64,000 nt of DNA, taken from positions 372,001-436,000 of the forward strand of contig JACKBL010000002.1 in the NCBI GenBank assembly GCA_020634515.1, read 5' to 3'. The notes under the pieces were generated by a model that did no database searches, had not been told where the DNA came from, and saw only the letters and a list, made by a program, of their open reading frames with translations. The position numbers and the translations under genes are program-made. Shown here in pieces: positions 24,482 to 33,865 of the stretch; within the stretch, counting starts at the first letter, position 1, and each line of letters starts with the position of its first letter. The stretch is from Ardenticatenales bacterium (GTDB taxonomy: Bacteria > Chloroflexota > Anaerolineae > Promineifilales > Promineifilaceae).

Positions 24482-25813
24482 ATGGCTTCCACACAACCCG
24501 AACGAATTCTGATCGCCGGCGCCGCTGGCCGTGACTTCCATGATTTCAACACCGTTTTTCGTGATAACGCGCAATATCAGGTGGTTGCTTTCACGGCTAC
24601 GCAAATCCCCAATATCGATGATCGTCGCTATCCCGCCGAACTTGCCGGCAATCTTTACCCCGATGGTGTCCCCATTTACGCCGAATCGCAGTTGGAGCAG
24701 TTGATCGCCGACCTGTCCGTGGACCAGGTGGTGTTTTCCTACTCCGACGTGTCGCATGAATATGTGATGCACCTGGCTTCGCGGGTGCTGGCGGCGGGGG
24801 CGGATTTCCGCCTGATGGGGCCGCGGCGCACCATGCTAAAATCCAGCAAGCCCGTCGTCTCCATTGGCGCGGTGCGCACCGGCTGCGGCAAGAGTCAGAC
24901 CTCGCGCCACATCGTGCGCGCGCTGCAAGAGATGGGGTACGAGCGGGTGGTGGCGGTGCGCCACCCGATGCCGTACGGCAATCTGGCGGCGCAGGCGGTG
25001 CAGCGGTTTGCCACCTACGCGGACATGGATCATCACAACTGCACCATTGAGGAGCGGGAAGAGTACGAGCCATACGTGGTGATGGGGGCGGTGATTTACG
25101 CGGGGGTCGATTATGAGGCGATCTTGCGCCAGGCGGAGGCGGAAGCGGACATTGTCGTCTGGGATGGCGGCAACAATGACGTGCCTTTCTTCCAGTCGGA
25201 CTACCATGTGGTGGTCACGGACCCGCATCGCCCGGGACACGAACTGCGTTACCATCCGGGCGAGGCGAACTTACGCATGGCGGACGCGGTGGTGATCAAC
25301 AAGGTGGACACTGCCGATTACGATAATGTGATCACGGTGCAGCAGAATATCCGCCACGTGAACCCGACCGCGCCGATCGTGAAGGCGGCTTCGCCCATCT
25401 TCGTGGATGATCCGGATGCCATTCGGGGTAAGAAGGTGTTGGTGGTGGAGGATGGCCCGACGTTGACGCATGGAGAAATGGCGTATGGCGCGGGCGTGGT
25501 GGCGGCGCGCAGTTTTGACGCGGCGGAGATTATCGATCCCCGGCCTTATGCGGTGCGCTCCATTGCCGGCACTTACGCGAAATATCCATCTACGGGGGCG
25601 GTTTTGCCGGCAATGGGCTATGGCCACGAGCAAATGGCCGATCTGGCGGAAACCATCAACCGCACCCCCGCCGACCTCGTGATTATTGCCACGCCGATTG
25701 ACCTGGGCCGCCTGATTGACATCAACCTGCCCAGCCAGCGCGTGCGCTACGAACTGCAATCCATCGGCCAGCCTGCCTTAACCGACCTGTTGCGCGCTAA
25801 ATTTGGCCGTTAA
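24482..25813 (+). CDS. Cyclic 2,3-diphosphoglycerate synthetase-like GTPase/ATPase
   Basis: The ATG at 24482 follows AAGGAG; a start further upstream lacks a site. The 443-residue product begins with a Rossmann-like segment (ERILIAGAAGRDFHDFNTVFRD) and has a P-loop at about 129-140, GAVRTGCGKSQT, then WDGGNNDVPF, DAVVINKVDTAD (N-K-x-D nucleotide specificity) and the end TPIDLGRLIDINLPSQRVRYELQ. These are features of the cPGS family (COG2403), known mainly from methanogens, where the enzyme closes 2,3-diphosphoglycerate into a cyclic anhydride. Bacterial members are not well characterised, so the substrate here is uncertain. Confidence 0.82.
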   Translation: MASTQPERILIAGAAGRDFHDFNTVFRDNAQYQVVAFTATQIPNIDDRRYPAELAGNLYPDGVPIYAESQLEQLIADLSVDQVVFSYSDVSHEYVMHLASRVLAAGADFRLMGPRRTMLKSSKPVVSIGAVRTGCGKSQTSRHIVRALQEMGYERVVAVRHPMPYGNLAAQAVQRFATYADMDHHNCTIEEREEYEPYVVMGAVIYAGVDYEAILRQAEAEADIVVWDGGNNDVPFFQSDYHVVVTDPHRPGHELRYHPGEANLRMADAVVINKVDTADYDNVITVQQNIRHVNPTAPIVKAASPIFVDDPDAIRGKKVLVVEDGPTLTHGEMAYGAGVVAARSFDAAEIIDPRPYAVRSIAGTYAKYPSTGAVLPAMGYGHEQMADLAETINRTPADLVIIATPIDLGRLIDINLPSQRVRYELQSIGQPALTDLLRAKFGR

Positions 25814-25828
25814 CATCTGCCTGGCGGT

Positions 25829-25856
25829 GTGACGCACATTTCGCCATGTGCGTCAC
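25829..25856. terminator. Rho-independent terminator between convergent genes
   Basis: Arms GTGACGCACAT (25829-25839) and ATGTGCGTCAC (25846-25856) form a perfect 11-bp stem with a 6-base loop, followed on the plus strand by GCTCCTTTTCTT. It sits between the convergent cPGS-like and GH63 genes and may act on both. Confidence 0.75.
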
Positions 25857-25866
25857 GCTCCTTTTC

Positions 25867-28542
25867 TTATTCCTCACGCCCCGACTGCTGAATCAGCTTT
25901 GCCACTAGTGCCGTCCAGCCCGTTTGATGGCTGGCGCCGTGCCCGCCGCCCCCATCCCCGTGGAAGTATTCATAAAACAGAATCAGGTCGCGCCAGTGCG
26001 GATTGTCGCGCCAGATGGATTGCTCGCCAAAGACGGGGCGTGTCCCCGCTGCGTCCGCGCGGAAAATGTTGATCAACCGCCGCGAAAGCTCGGTCGCCAC
26101 CTGGCCTAGCGTCATCTGGTTGGTTGATCCGGTAGGGAAGGCCACGGTGAGACTGTTCCCATAGAAGTGGTGATATTTTTGCAGCGCCTCAATGATTAAG
26201 AAGTTGATGGGAAACCAGACGGGACCGCGCCAGTTGGAGTTGCCGCCGAATACGCCGCTGCGTGACTCCGCGGGCTGGTAGCTGACGGAATAATCGTGCC
26301 CGTTGACGAAGAAGTCGTATGGGTGCTGTTCGTGGTATTTGGAGAGGGAGCGGATGCCATAGGGGGAGAGAAACTCTTCTTCGTCCAACATGCGGTGTAG
26401 CAGGCGCAGCAGGCGTTCGCGCGTGAGGAAGGAGGCCAGGCGGCGATGTCCGACTCCGTGGATGTCCATGCCGGCAATATGCCCACTCAAACGAGGCCGA
26501 TTCTCCAAAAACCAATGCGTGCGCCGGTCGAAAACAGGCATGATGTCCAGCATCTCCTGCTCAATCACCTGCACGCCAATCAGCGGCAGCAGCCCCACCA
26601 GCGACCGCACCTTCAGCGGCACAACGCGCTCATCAGGCAAGTGCAGCACGTCATAAAAAAAGCCATCCTCCTCATCCCACAGGCTGACGTTGTCCTCCCG
26701 CCCGCCCGTCATGGCGTAAGCGATACGCAAAAAATGCTCGAAGAATTTCGTCGCCAGGTCCTGATAAACCGGCTCCTCTTTCGCCAGTTCCAGGGCGATG
26801 CGCATCATCTCCAGGCAGTAAAATCCCATCCAGGCCGTGCCATCCGACTGGTCAATGTGGCCGCCGGTGGGCAGTTGGGCGCTGCGATCAAAAACGCCGA
26901 TGTTGTCCAGTCCGAGGAAGCCCCCCTGGAAAATGTTATTGTCATCCGCGTCTTTGCGGTTGGTCCACCAGGTAAAGTTCAGCAGCAGCTTGTGGAAAAT
27001 CGCCTCCAAAAATTCCCGGTCGCGGCGGCCCGACTGTTTGGCGTCAATTTTGAACACGCGCCAGGCGGCCCAGGCGTGCACCGGCGGATTCACGTCGCCG
27101 AAAGCCCATTCATAGGCGGGAAGTTGGCCGTTGGGGTGCATGTACCATTCGCGGGTGAGCAAGATAAGCTGCCGCCGCGCAAAATCGGGGTCCAACAGCG
27201 TCAGGGGGACGGTATGAAAGGCCAGGTCCCAGGTGGCATACCAGGGGTATTCCCACTTGTCCGGCATGGAGATGATGTCGAAGTTGCTGAGGTGAATCCA
27301 CTCGCTGTTGCGCCCGTGCCGGCGGGTGGTGGGCGGCGGTGGCGCGCCGGGATCGCCCGCCAACCATTGCTCCATGTCGTAGTAGTAAAGCTGTTTGGTC
27401 CACAATAGCCCGGCAAAGGCTTGCCGCTGGATCAGGCGTTCATCCGCGCACAAGTGCGATGGCTGCAGCGCCTCGTAAAACGCATCCGCCTCCGCCTGCC
27501 GCTGCGCGAAGATGGCCTCATAATGGGCGAAGGGGGCGGGCATTTCGTCCGCCGATTCTGCCAGGCGCAGGCGGAAGGTGATGGATTGTCCGGCGGCCAG
27601 TGAGCCGTGGTAGTAGGCGGCGGCTTTGGTGCCGACCTGATCTGGGTTGATGGCGCCGGGTTCGCCGTTGACGAGGTGGCGGTGGAAGGCGTCTTTGACG
27701 TAGGGGCCGGCATTGGGGGTGTGGAAGAGGCGCTCGTTGTTGGTGTCGTTTTCGGTGAAGAACAGGGCGGGTTGTTCGTCGGCGTGGAGGTAGTAGTTGC
27801 CGGCATTTCCATGCCGCAAGGCGATAGTGGAGACATTTTCGTGCCGCGAGACCTGTTGCAGTGAGGGTTTTGCCGGCACATCGCGCATCGGACCGTCGGG
27901 GTAACCCCAACGCCACGTATTGCGGAACCAGATAGTCGGCAGCAGGTAGTAGTTGGCCGCTTGCGGGGCGCGATTGGTGAGCGTGACGCGGATGAGGATG
28001 TCTTCCTGGTACGCCTTGGCGTACTCCACCAGCACGTCAAAATAGACGTCATCGGCGAAGATGCCCGTATCCAGCAGTTCATACTCCGCCTCGGCAAAGC
28101 CACGCCGCCGGTTTTCCGCAACCAGGTCCGCATAGGGGAAGGCGCGCTGCGGATACCGGTAGAGCATCTTCATGTAGCTGTGGGTGGGGGTGTTGTCCAG
28201 GTAGAAGTACTGCTCTTTCACGTCCTCGCCGTGGTTGCCTTCGGGTCCGGTGAGGCCAAAGAGACGCTCTTTGAGAATGGGGTCTTGCCCGTTCCAAAGG
28301 GCAATGGCGAAGCAGATGTACTGATTGCGGTCGCTAATGCCGGCAAGTCCATCTTCATTCCAGCGGTAGGCACGGCTGCGGGCGTGGTCGTGCGGAAAGT
28401 AGTCCCAGGCCGATCCGTCGGCGCTGTAATCCTCGCGCACGGTTCCCCAGGCGCGTTCACTGAGATAAGGCCCCCAGTTTTTCCAGTTTGCCTGGCGCGT
28501 GCGGTGGGCCTCCAGGCGAAGGTGCTCCTCGGTTCGTTTCAT
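25867..28542 (-). CDS. GH63-family glucosidase (MGH1-like)
   Basis: The 891-residue protein begins RTRQANWKNWGPYLSERAWGTVREDYSADGSAWDYFPHDHARSRAYRWNEDGLAGI, the start of the bacterial 'glucosidase' branch of GH63. An N-terminal beta region precedes a large (alpha/alpha)6 barrel with WEYPWYATWDLAFHTVPL, where the Asp of TWDLAFH is the expected acidic catalytic position, and NSNWRGPVWFPINFLIIEAL near the C-terminus. No signal peptide, so probably cytoplasmic processing of glucosides such as glucosylglycerate or manno-glucosides; the substrate is not known. The sulfurtransferase gene lies 51 bp upstream. Confidence 0.88.
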   Translation of the reverse strand: MKRTEEHLRLEAHRTRQANWKNWGPYLSERAWGTVREDYSADGSAWDYFPHDHARSRAYRWNEDGLAGISDRNQYICFAIALWNGQDPILKERLFGLTGPEGNHGEDVKEQYFYLDNTPTHSYMKMLYRYPQRAFPYADLVAENRRRGFAEAEYELLDTGIFADDVYFDVLVEYAKAYQEDILIRVTLTNRAPQAANYYLLPTIWFRNTWRWGYPDGPMRDVPAKPSLQQVSRHENVSTIALRHGNAGNYYLHADEQPALFFTENDTNNERLFHTPNAGPYVKDAFHRHLVNGEPGAINPDQVGTKAAAYYHGSLAAGQSITFRLRLAESADEMPAPFAHYEAIFAQRQAEADAFYEALQPSHLCADERLIQRQAFAGLLWTKQLYYYDMEQWLAGDPGAPPPPTTRRHGRNSEWIHLSNFDIISMPDKWEYPWYATWDLAFHTVPLTLLDPDFARRQLILLTREWYMHPNGQLPAYEWAFGDVNPPVHAWAAWRVFKIDAKQSGRRDREFLEAIFHKLLLNFTWWTNRKDADDNNIFQGGFLGLDNIGVFDRSAQLPTGGHIDQSDGTAWMGFYCLEMMRIALELAKEEPVYQDLATKFFEHFLRIAYAMTGGREDNVSLWDEEDGFFYDVLHLPDERVVPLKVRSLVGLLPLIGVQVIEQEMLDIMPVFDRRTHWFLENRPRLSGHIAGMDIHGVGHRRLASFLTRERLLRLLHRMLDEEEFLSPYGIRSLSKYHEQHPYDFFVNGHDYSVSYQPAESRSGVFGGNSNWRGPVWFPINFLIIEALQKYHHFYGNSLTVAFPTGSTNQMTLGQVATELSRRLINIFRADAAGTRPVFGEQSIWRDNPHWRDLILFYEYFHGDGGGGHGASHQTGWTALVAKLIQQSGREE

Positions 28543-28593
28543 GGGTGGGGGGTTCCCTGTGCCGGCATCCGCCGGCGCGGGCGACGGACAAGG

Positions 28594-29415
28594 TCAGCCA
28601 CCGGTCCCTATTTTGAGGCGGGACCATTCGCTCCAGGAGCCGACGTATAATTTGCCCGGTTCCATGCCGGCATATTCCTGCGCGACCAGATTCAGACAGG
28701 CAGTGACGCCGGAGCCACAATAGTAGACCGCTTCGGCGGGGGGGATTTCGCCGAGGAGTTGTTCCAGTTGCGCGCGGATTTGCGCTGCCGGCAAAAAGCG
28801 CCCGTTCGCGTCCAGGTTCTGGGCATAAGGATGGTTGACGGCTCCCGGAATGTGCCCGGCGACGGGGTCAATCGGCTCAATTTCGCCGCGATAGCGGGGT
28901 GGGTCGCGGGAATCGACGAGCAAGGCGGCGGTGGGCACGTCGTCCATTTCGATGAGCCAGTCGTGGTTGGTGGCCCCGATGAAGAGGGCGCGCGGGTGGG
29001 TTTCCACGCCGCCGCGCGTGGGATAGGCGGCGGCAACCCACGCCTGCCAGCCGCCGTTGAGGACGGCGACGGCGGTGTGCCCCATGTAGCGCAGCATCCA
29101 CCAGAGACGGGCGGCGTATGCGCCGCCGACGTCATCATAAACAACGACTTGCTTCTCTTTGTTGATACCCAGGCGACAAAATAGCCGGGACATGGCGGCG
29201 GGGGAGGGGAGGGGGTGGCGTCCCTGGTCGGTGAAGGGGGGGCCGCAGAGGTCGTGGTCGAGGTGGGCGTAGGTGGCGGTGGGGATGTGGCCGGTTTCGT
29301 AGGCGCGGATGCCGGCATCGACATCTGCCAACGTATAGCGACAATCCACGATTATCCAGTCCGCGTCGCCCACGTGTGGCAGCAAATCAGCGGCATCAAT
29401 TATCGAACGATACAT
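28594..29415 (-). CDS. Sulfurtransferase with two rhodanese domains
   Basis: The 273-residue protein has an N-terminal inactive-type rhodanese domain (WIIVDCRYTLADVDAGIRAYETGHIPTATYAHLDHDL) and a C-terminal active one with LVDSRDPPRYRGEIEPIDPVAGHIPGAVNHP and the catalytic loop VYYCGSGVTACLNL, whose first Cys is the sulfur carrier. This matches thiosulfate or 3-mercaptopyruvate sulfurtransferases. The CGSGVTA loop favours the thiosulfate/mercaptopyruvate group but does not settle which. It lies between the GH63 and CAP-domain genes on the same strand. Confidence 0.92.
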   Translation of the reverse strand: MYRSIIDAADLLPHVGDADWIIVDCRYTLADVDAGIRAYETGHIPTATYAHLDHDLCGPPFTDQGRHPLPSPAAMSRLFCRLGINKEKQVVVYDDVGGAYAARLWWMLRYMGHTAVAVLNGGWQAWVAAAYPTRGGVETHPRALFIGATNHDWLIEMDDVPTAALLVDSRDPPRYRGEIEPIDPVAGHIPGAVNHPYAQNLDANGRFLPAAQIRAQLEQLLGEIPPAEAVYYCGSGVTACLNLVAQEYAGMEPGKLYVGSWSEWSRLKIGTGG

Positions 29416-29438
29416 AAACGCCTACTCCCAACCACCTA

Positions 29439-31268
29439 CTATCCCCCATCCTTCACCACCGGATCAGGAAGTTGCCCAAACTCCGCCACCCAATACCACA
29501 CGTTGGGTGCGCCAAAATCGGCCGTATACCCCACGCCCACGCTCACCGCCCGATTATTGAGGATAATGCGCCGATGTGGCGGGCTATTCACCCAAAACTC
29601 CACCACCCGGCGCGCCTCGTCGAAGCCCCACGCCGTCGTCTCGCCGCCGTAGTTGCCCTCATAACCGTACTGTTGCAACCGTTCAAACGGGCGGGAACCG
29701 TCAGAGCCGACATGCCCCGTGAACTCGTTGACGGCCATATCTTCCGTGTGTCGTTGCGCGGCCACGCTCATTTCGTAGACGTAGGAGAGCGGGGGCAGGC
29801 TGTGCAGGCGGCGCGCTTCGTTGATGTACCAGAGCAACTGCTCCGCCGGCGTGGCCGTTTCCGGTAGGGGGGCGGGGTCCAGTTGGATGGGTTCAAACGC
29901 CTCGTAGCTGCGTTCCGCGCTGAGCGAGACCACATTGGCTTGTGGCGCGTCCGCGTTGGTCTGTGGCGCGTCCGCGGGAGCCAGCGGCGCACCGGGATAT
30001 TGCGCGCCGGGCAATGCCAGCAGGGGCAGGAAAATGGTGCGCCCCAGGTTCGTGTTAACGCGAATCCATTGCCCCACCTTTGTTTCGCCGTACTCATTGC
30101 GCGCCGTGAGCACCACGTAATGGTCTCCCCCGGTCCAAAAAACGTGATTCACGCTGCTGCCGTCGTAGACGCCCCCATCCCCCATGTCCCAGGCATACCC
30201 CGTGACGGTGTTATCGCCCGCCGCCTGGGCCGTGATGGCCTCGCCCATGTTGACCGTTTCCGGCAGATAAAGCTGCGCTTGCGGCGGTATGCCCACCGTC
30301 AGCGGCCAGACGAAGGAGGCGTGCCCGCCGCTGTCGTTTTGCACCGTCAGGCTGATGTTGTAGTTGCCGGCATCGGCATATTGGTGCGCCGGCTGGCGTT
30401 CGCCGCTGGTCTGGCCGTCGCCAAAATCCCATAGGAAGTGAAGCGGCGGCGTGCCACCGCTGAGGTTGGCGAAGCGGATGATCTGTCCGACGGCGGGGGT
30501 GGAGTCGTCTGGCGTGAAGGCGGCGGTGAGCGTGTCCACGACCTGGATGACGGTGGTGACGCGGGTGGCGGCGAGGGGGTTGGCGACGTGCAGTGTGATC
30601 TGGTATTCACCGGCGACGGGATAGACGACGAGGGGATCGTTTGCTTCCAGTTCGCGCTGGTCGCCCGTCTGCCACACCTGCACGAATGGTCCGGAGCCGT
30701 CGATTTTGGCGAGCAACTGCACCGGCTGACCGACGGCGGGCTGCAAGGGATTGACGATGATGCTGGCGGTGGGGGGGAGGCCGACCCAGTAGGTGGCGGT
30801 GGCGCTGAGGGTTTCTTTGCCGCGCTGCATGTTGACGGCGAAGCTGCGTTCAGGGGCGTTGACTTCGGCGGCCCCGACGCGGAATTGGAGGGACATGGTT
30901 TGCTGGCTGGCGTCTGGTTTGACGAGGGGCTGCCAGGTGATGTGGTTGGTGGTGAGGTCGAAGCTGGTGGATGCCGGCATGATCCCCACGTTGAGGTCGA
31001 GAAATGCCGGCAGCGGAATGTCGATCAACGGGACGGCCGGCTCCTGTCCCCGGTTCGTGACCACAAACGTCGCCGTCAACTGCTCCCCCGGACTGGTCAC
31101 GGGCGGCGAGAGGAATAGCTCTAATTGTACCTCTCCCGGAATCTGCGCGTACCCCGTTACCTCCGGTACGGGCAGCTCCGCTGCGCGCGCCACACCACCG
31201 CCGCTGGCCAGGAAAGCCAGCAGGCTGAGAATGACCATTACCAGGGTGATTTGACGGAAGCGGCGCAT
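29439..31268 (-). CDS. Secreted PKD / CAP (SCP) domain protein
   Basis: A signal peptide (ITLVMVILSLLAFLASGGGVARAAE) starts this 609-residue protein. A DUF11-like domain (about 40-150), a PKD-like domain and two clear PKD domains (for example HFLWDFGDGQTSGERQPAHQYADAGNYNISLTV, and later AWDMGDGGVYDG) follow. The C-terminal 140 residues are a CAP/SCP domain: NEARRLHSLPPLSYVYEMSVAAQRHTEDMAV, with FTGHVGSDGSRPFERLQQYGY, the His/Glu cavity region GGETTAWG and VVEFWVNSPPHRRIILN. Bacterial CAP proteins are secreted and often bind lipids or the cell surface. Exported; ligand unknown. Confidence 0.9.
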   Translation of the reverse strand: MRRFRQITLVMVILSLLAFLASGGGVARAAELPVPEVTGYAQIPGEVQLELFLSPPVTSPGEQLTATFVVTNRGQEPAVPLIDIPLPAFLDLNVGIMPASTSFDLTTNHITWQPLVKPDASQQTMSLQFRVGAAEVNAPERSFAVNMQRGKETLSATATYWVGLPPTASIIVNPLQPAVGQPVQLLAKIDGSGPFVQVWQTGDQRELEANDPLVVYPVAGEYQITLHVANPLAATRVTTVIQVVDTLTAAFTPDDSTPAVGQIIRFANLSGGTPPLHFLWDFGDGQTSGERQPAHQYADAGNYNISLTVQNDSGGHASFVWPLTVGIPPQAQLYLPETVNMGEAITAQAAGDNTVTGYAWDMGDGGVYDGSSVNHVFWTGGDHYVVLTARNEYGETKVGQWIRVNTNLGRTIFLPLLALPGAQYPGAPLAPADAPQTNADAPQANVVSLSAERSYEAFEPIQLDPAPLPETATPAEQLLWYINEARRLHSLPPLSYVYEMSVAAQRHTEDMAVNEFTGHVGSDGSRPFERLQQYGYEGNYGGETTAWGFDEARRVVEFWVNSPPHRRIILNNRAVSVGVGYTADFGAPNVWYWVAEFGQLPDPVVKDGG

Positions 31269-31388
31269 ATGGCTGGCAGTTTATCAGACTTGCCACGAGT
31301 ATTCAAGCAACAAAACAGTGGCCTGATGGACGGGGGAGGGTTTTCATTGGGGCGATCCATTGATTTTCCCACAATGAAGATGCTTCGC

Positions 31389-31405
31389 GGCGGCTACCTG
31401 CCGCC
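31389..31405. repeat. Second copy of the GGCGGC/GCCGCC-TGATGG element
   Basis: GGCGGC-TACCT-GCCGCC followed by TGATGG, matching the element at 5413-5426. It lies in the 295-bp gap between the divergent CAP-domain and bactofilin genes, which otherwise shows no gene. Confidence 0.4.
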
Positions 31406-31563
31406 TGATGGCTGCGATATTTCCTCATTGTGCCCTTTTCTATCCTGAGTTACTATTATAGCCCTTGTGGGCAATCTGGGTGCAAGGCAAAAATGTCGTT
31501 GACCGACCATGCCTTTGCGCCTCTCTCACGTCATCTTCATTCTTCAAGAGGCATTTTGCGCCC

Positions 31564-33651
31564 ATGTCTTTGTCGTTCACGCACAAGCAAGCAGACCGCG
31601 GTTTTCTGGCCCGCATTTTGCGCCTGGGACTGAAGATTTCTGGGGTGCATAATGGGGATTTGCGGGTGGATACGTCGGTGTCCGTGCCGGCACAAAGCGT
31701 GGTCATCGGTGCGATCATTGCCCCGCGTGTTGAGGTGCGTGGTCTGGTGCGCGGCGACATTTTCGCGCGAGAGATCATCGTCCATGCCGGGGGCCAGGTG
31801 TGGGGCGACATTTATACGCGCGCTTGCCAGGTGTTTCTTGGCGGCCACGTGCGCGGTCGCCTGAATACGCTGGATGAGGCGGATTTTTCGCTGGCGGATA
31901 TGCCGGCGATGTTTTTGGAAAGTGGAGATGGGGATGGTGAAATGCCGGCATCTCCATCTCCCCCCACCGCCATTCCTGAAGCCCCTTCTCCCCAACTAAT
32001 CCTCATCCACCGCCTCGAAAACGAAGCCGCCACAGCCCTTGCCGGACGCGCCGAACTCGAGCAAGCCTTTGAGCAAAAACTGGCGCAAAAAGCAGGCGAC
32101 GCTGTCGCCGAAGTGTTTACCCTCCGCCATGAATTACAGGCGACGCGGGCGGACCTGCAAACGACCCACCAGAGCCTGCAAGAAACCCGGCTAGACCTGG
32201 CTGCCCGCGAGTCGGAACTGGCCGCGGAAACGGGCTTGCGCACCCAATTGGAAGCCGATCTGTCGCGGAGCCAGGCGGAACACGCTGCCGCCGCCCAGGC
32301 CCTCAACGACCAGCAAGAAGCAACCGACCTGCTGCGCCAACAAAAGGCGGTCCTGGAATCTGACTGGCGACAAACGCTGGAGGAGCTGCGCCAGATGACG
32401 GAGCGGGCGCATAATCTGGAGAGCGCCATGCAGGCAAGTTTGCTCCACTCCGCGGAACAGGAAGAGGCGTTGCTCCGCTGGCAAGAACTGGCCGAAGTGA
32501 CGGAATCACAGGCGGCGGAGCTTCAACACGCATTGCAGGCAGCCCAATTGGAACTCGAAAAGCAAACGACACTGGCAGCAACCCTGCGCGAAGAACGGGC
32601 GGAACTGCGTCGCCAGTTGACGCAAACGCGCGCGGAGCGGGATGCGTTGGCACAGGCGGAGGAAGCCCAGGCAGCCGCCGAGGCCGCCCTCGCGGAACTA
32701 CAGCAGCTTTACGCGCGGGCGCAAGGGGAACGTGAACGGCTGCGCCTGGAACGGGATGAAATGCAGGGTCAATTGGCGCTGCAGGAGGAAACGTTCGCCA
32801 CCTTGACGGATTTGCGCGCCAGTCAGAAGGACGTGACGCAGCGGTATGAGGCGCTTCGGGCGCAGCGAGATGACTTGGAAACTCAGTTAGAAACGCGCCA
32901 GGCGGAGTTGGCGCAGTTGCGGACCCGTTTGCAAGAAGCCGAGGCCGCGCGTGAGGAACTGGTTGCGGCGGCGGCGCGGGCGGCTGACTTGCAGGCCGCG
33001 TTGGCGCGTCAGGAAGATTTGGAGGCGGCGCTGGCCACGGCCACGACGCAGGCGAATGAGTCCGTCGATCTGCTAGTGTGGTACAAGGCGTCTCTACAGG
33101 TGACGCAGCAGGACCTGGCGGAAAGAGAACAGTCTCTGGCGCGGTCCCAGGCGAAAAATGCCGGGTTGCTCGCCCAGTTGGAAGAGCGCGCCCGGCTGGT
33201 GGATAAATGGAAAACCAATGTCAGTCGCCTCACGGAGCTTCTCTATGCCGCCGAGCGCCGCGCTAAGAAACTGGAAGCCGGGCTGGCTCAATACAAAGAG
33301 GCCGCCCAATTGGAATCAGACCGCCTTGCTGCCGAACTGCGTCAGTCGCAGGCGCAGCGGAATGCCAGCGAACAAGAAGCCAACGTGCTGCACCAATCCG
33401 TGGCCGCTCAGGGAGAGCGCTTGGCCTGGCTGCAAACGACCCTGGTGGAACGTGACCTCGCTTTAGAAAAATTGCAAGCCACTTTTGACGAGCAAAAACG
33501 CTCGCTATACTCCGTGCGCCAACTGGCAACTGCCCGTATCCGAGAGCTGGAGCAAGAACTTGCCCTTGCCCAACGACAACTCAAAGACCTCACGCAATGG
33601 CTGGAACGTAAGAAGACGGCCAACAAGCAGCAGCCAACTTCTAATAATTAG
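31564..33651 (+). CDS. Bactofilin-domain protein with a long coiled coil
   Basis: The ATG at 31564 is the likely start: the upstream in-frame extension is low quality. Of 695 residues, about 15-110 form a bactofilin domain (VVIGAIIAPRVEVRGLVRGDIFAREIIVHAGGQVWGDIYTRACQVFLGGHVRGRL), the beta-helical polymer-forming repeat. Residues about 145-690 are Gln/Glu/Ala/Leu-rich and read as an almost unbroken coiled coil (AELEQAFEQKLAQK... QAELAQLRTRLQEAEAAREEL). Bactofilins normally are 100-200 residues and polymerise alone; the fusion to a long coiled coil would make a large cytoskeletal scaffold. No membrane segment seen. Confidence 0.85.
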   Translation: MSLSFTHKQADRGFLARILRLGLKISGVHNGDLRVDTSVSVPAQSVVIGAIIAPRVEVRGLVRGDIFAREIIVHAGGQVWGDIYTRACQVFLGGHVRGRLNTLDEADFSLADMPAMFLESGDGDGEMPASPSPPTAIPEAPSPQLILIHRLENEAATALAGRAELEQAFEQKLAQKAGDAVAEVFTLRHELQATRADLQTTHQSLQETRLDLAARESELAAETGLRTQLEADLSRSQAEHAAAAQALNDQQEATDLLRQQKAVLESDWRQTLEELRQMTERAHNLESAMQASLLHSAEQEEALLRWQELAEVTESQAAELQHALQAAQLELEKQTTLAATLREERAELRRQLTQTRAERDALAQAEEAQAAAEAALAELQQLYARAQGERERLRLERDEMQGQLALQEETFATLTDLRASQKDVTQRYEALRAQRDDLETQLETRQAELAQLRTRLQEAEAAREELVAAAARAADLQAALARQEDLEAALATATTQANESVDLLVWYKASLQVTQQDLAEREQSLARSQAKNAGLLAQLEERARLVDKWKTNVSRLTELLYAAERRAKKLEAGLAQYKEAAQLESDRLAAELRQSQAQRNASEQEANVLHQSVAAQGERLAWLQTTLVERDLALEKLQATFDEQKRSLYSVRQLATARIRELEQELALAQRQLKDLTQWLERKKTANKQQPTSNN

Positions 33652-33668
33652 GAGGTTACTGCTAAGCC

Positions 33669-33735
33669 AGATTGGACCAATTTTCCCGGTTTTCTGGTGA
33701 AGATGGCCGTTGAGCGCATGAAATTGGTCCAATCT
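33669..33735. repeat. MITE-like element copy A
   Basis: Perfect 15-bp arms AGATTGGACCAATTT (33669-33683) and AAATTGGTCCAATCT (33721-33735) enclose 37 bp. The inner sequence GGCCGTTGAGCGC is shared, in opposite orientation, with copy D at 52439-52497. It lies between the bactofilin gene and the MTA phosphorylase gene. Confidence 0.85.
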
Positions 33736-33865
33736 CCGGGAGGGGGTCGAGTTGCGATGATTTACCCGATCTCCCATTCGCCGACAAGGTGTTTTCGCGG
33801 GAGAAGCAGCAGCCTGCCACCTTCCAACTACCAACCGTCAACTTTCTCAAAGGAGACCCACACGC

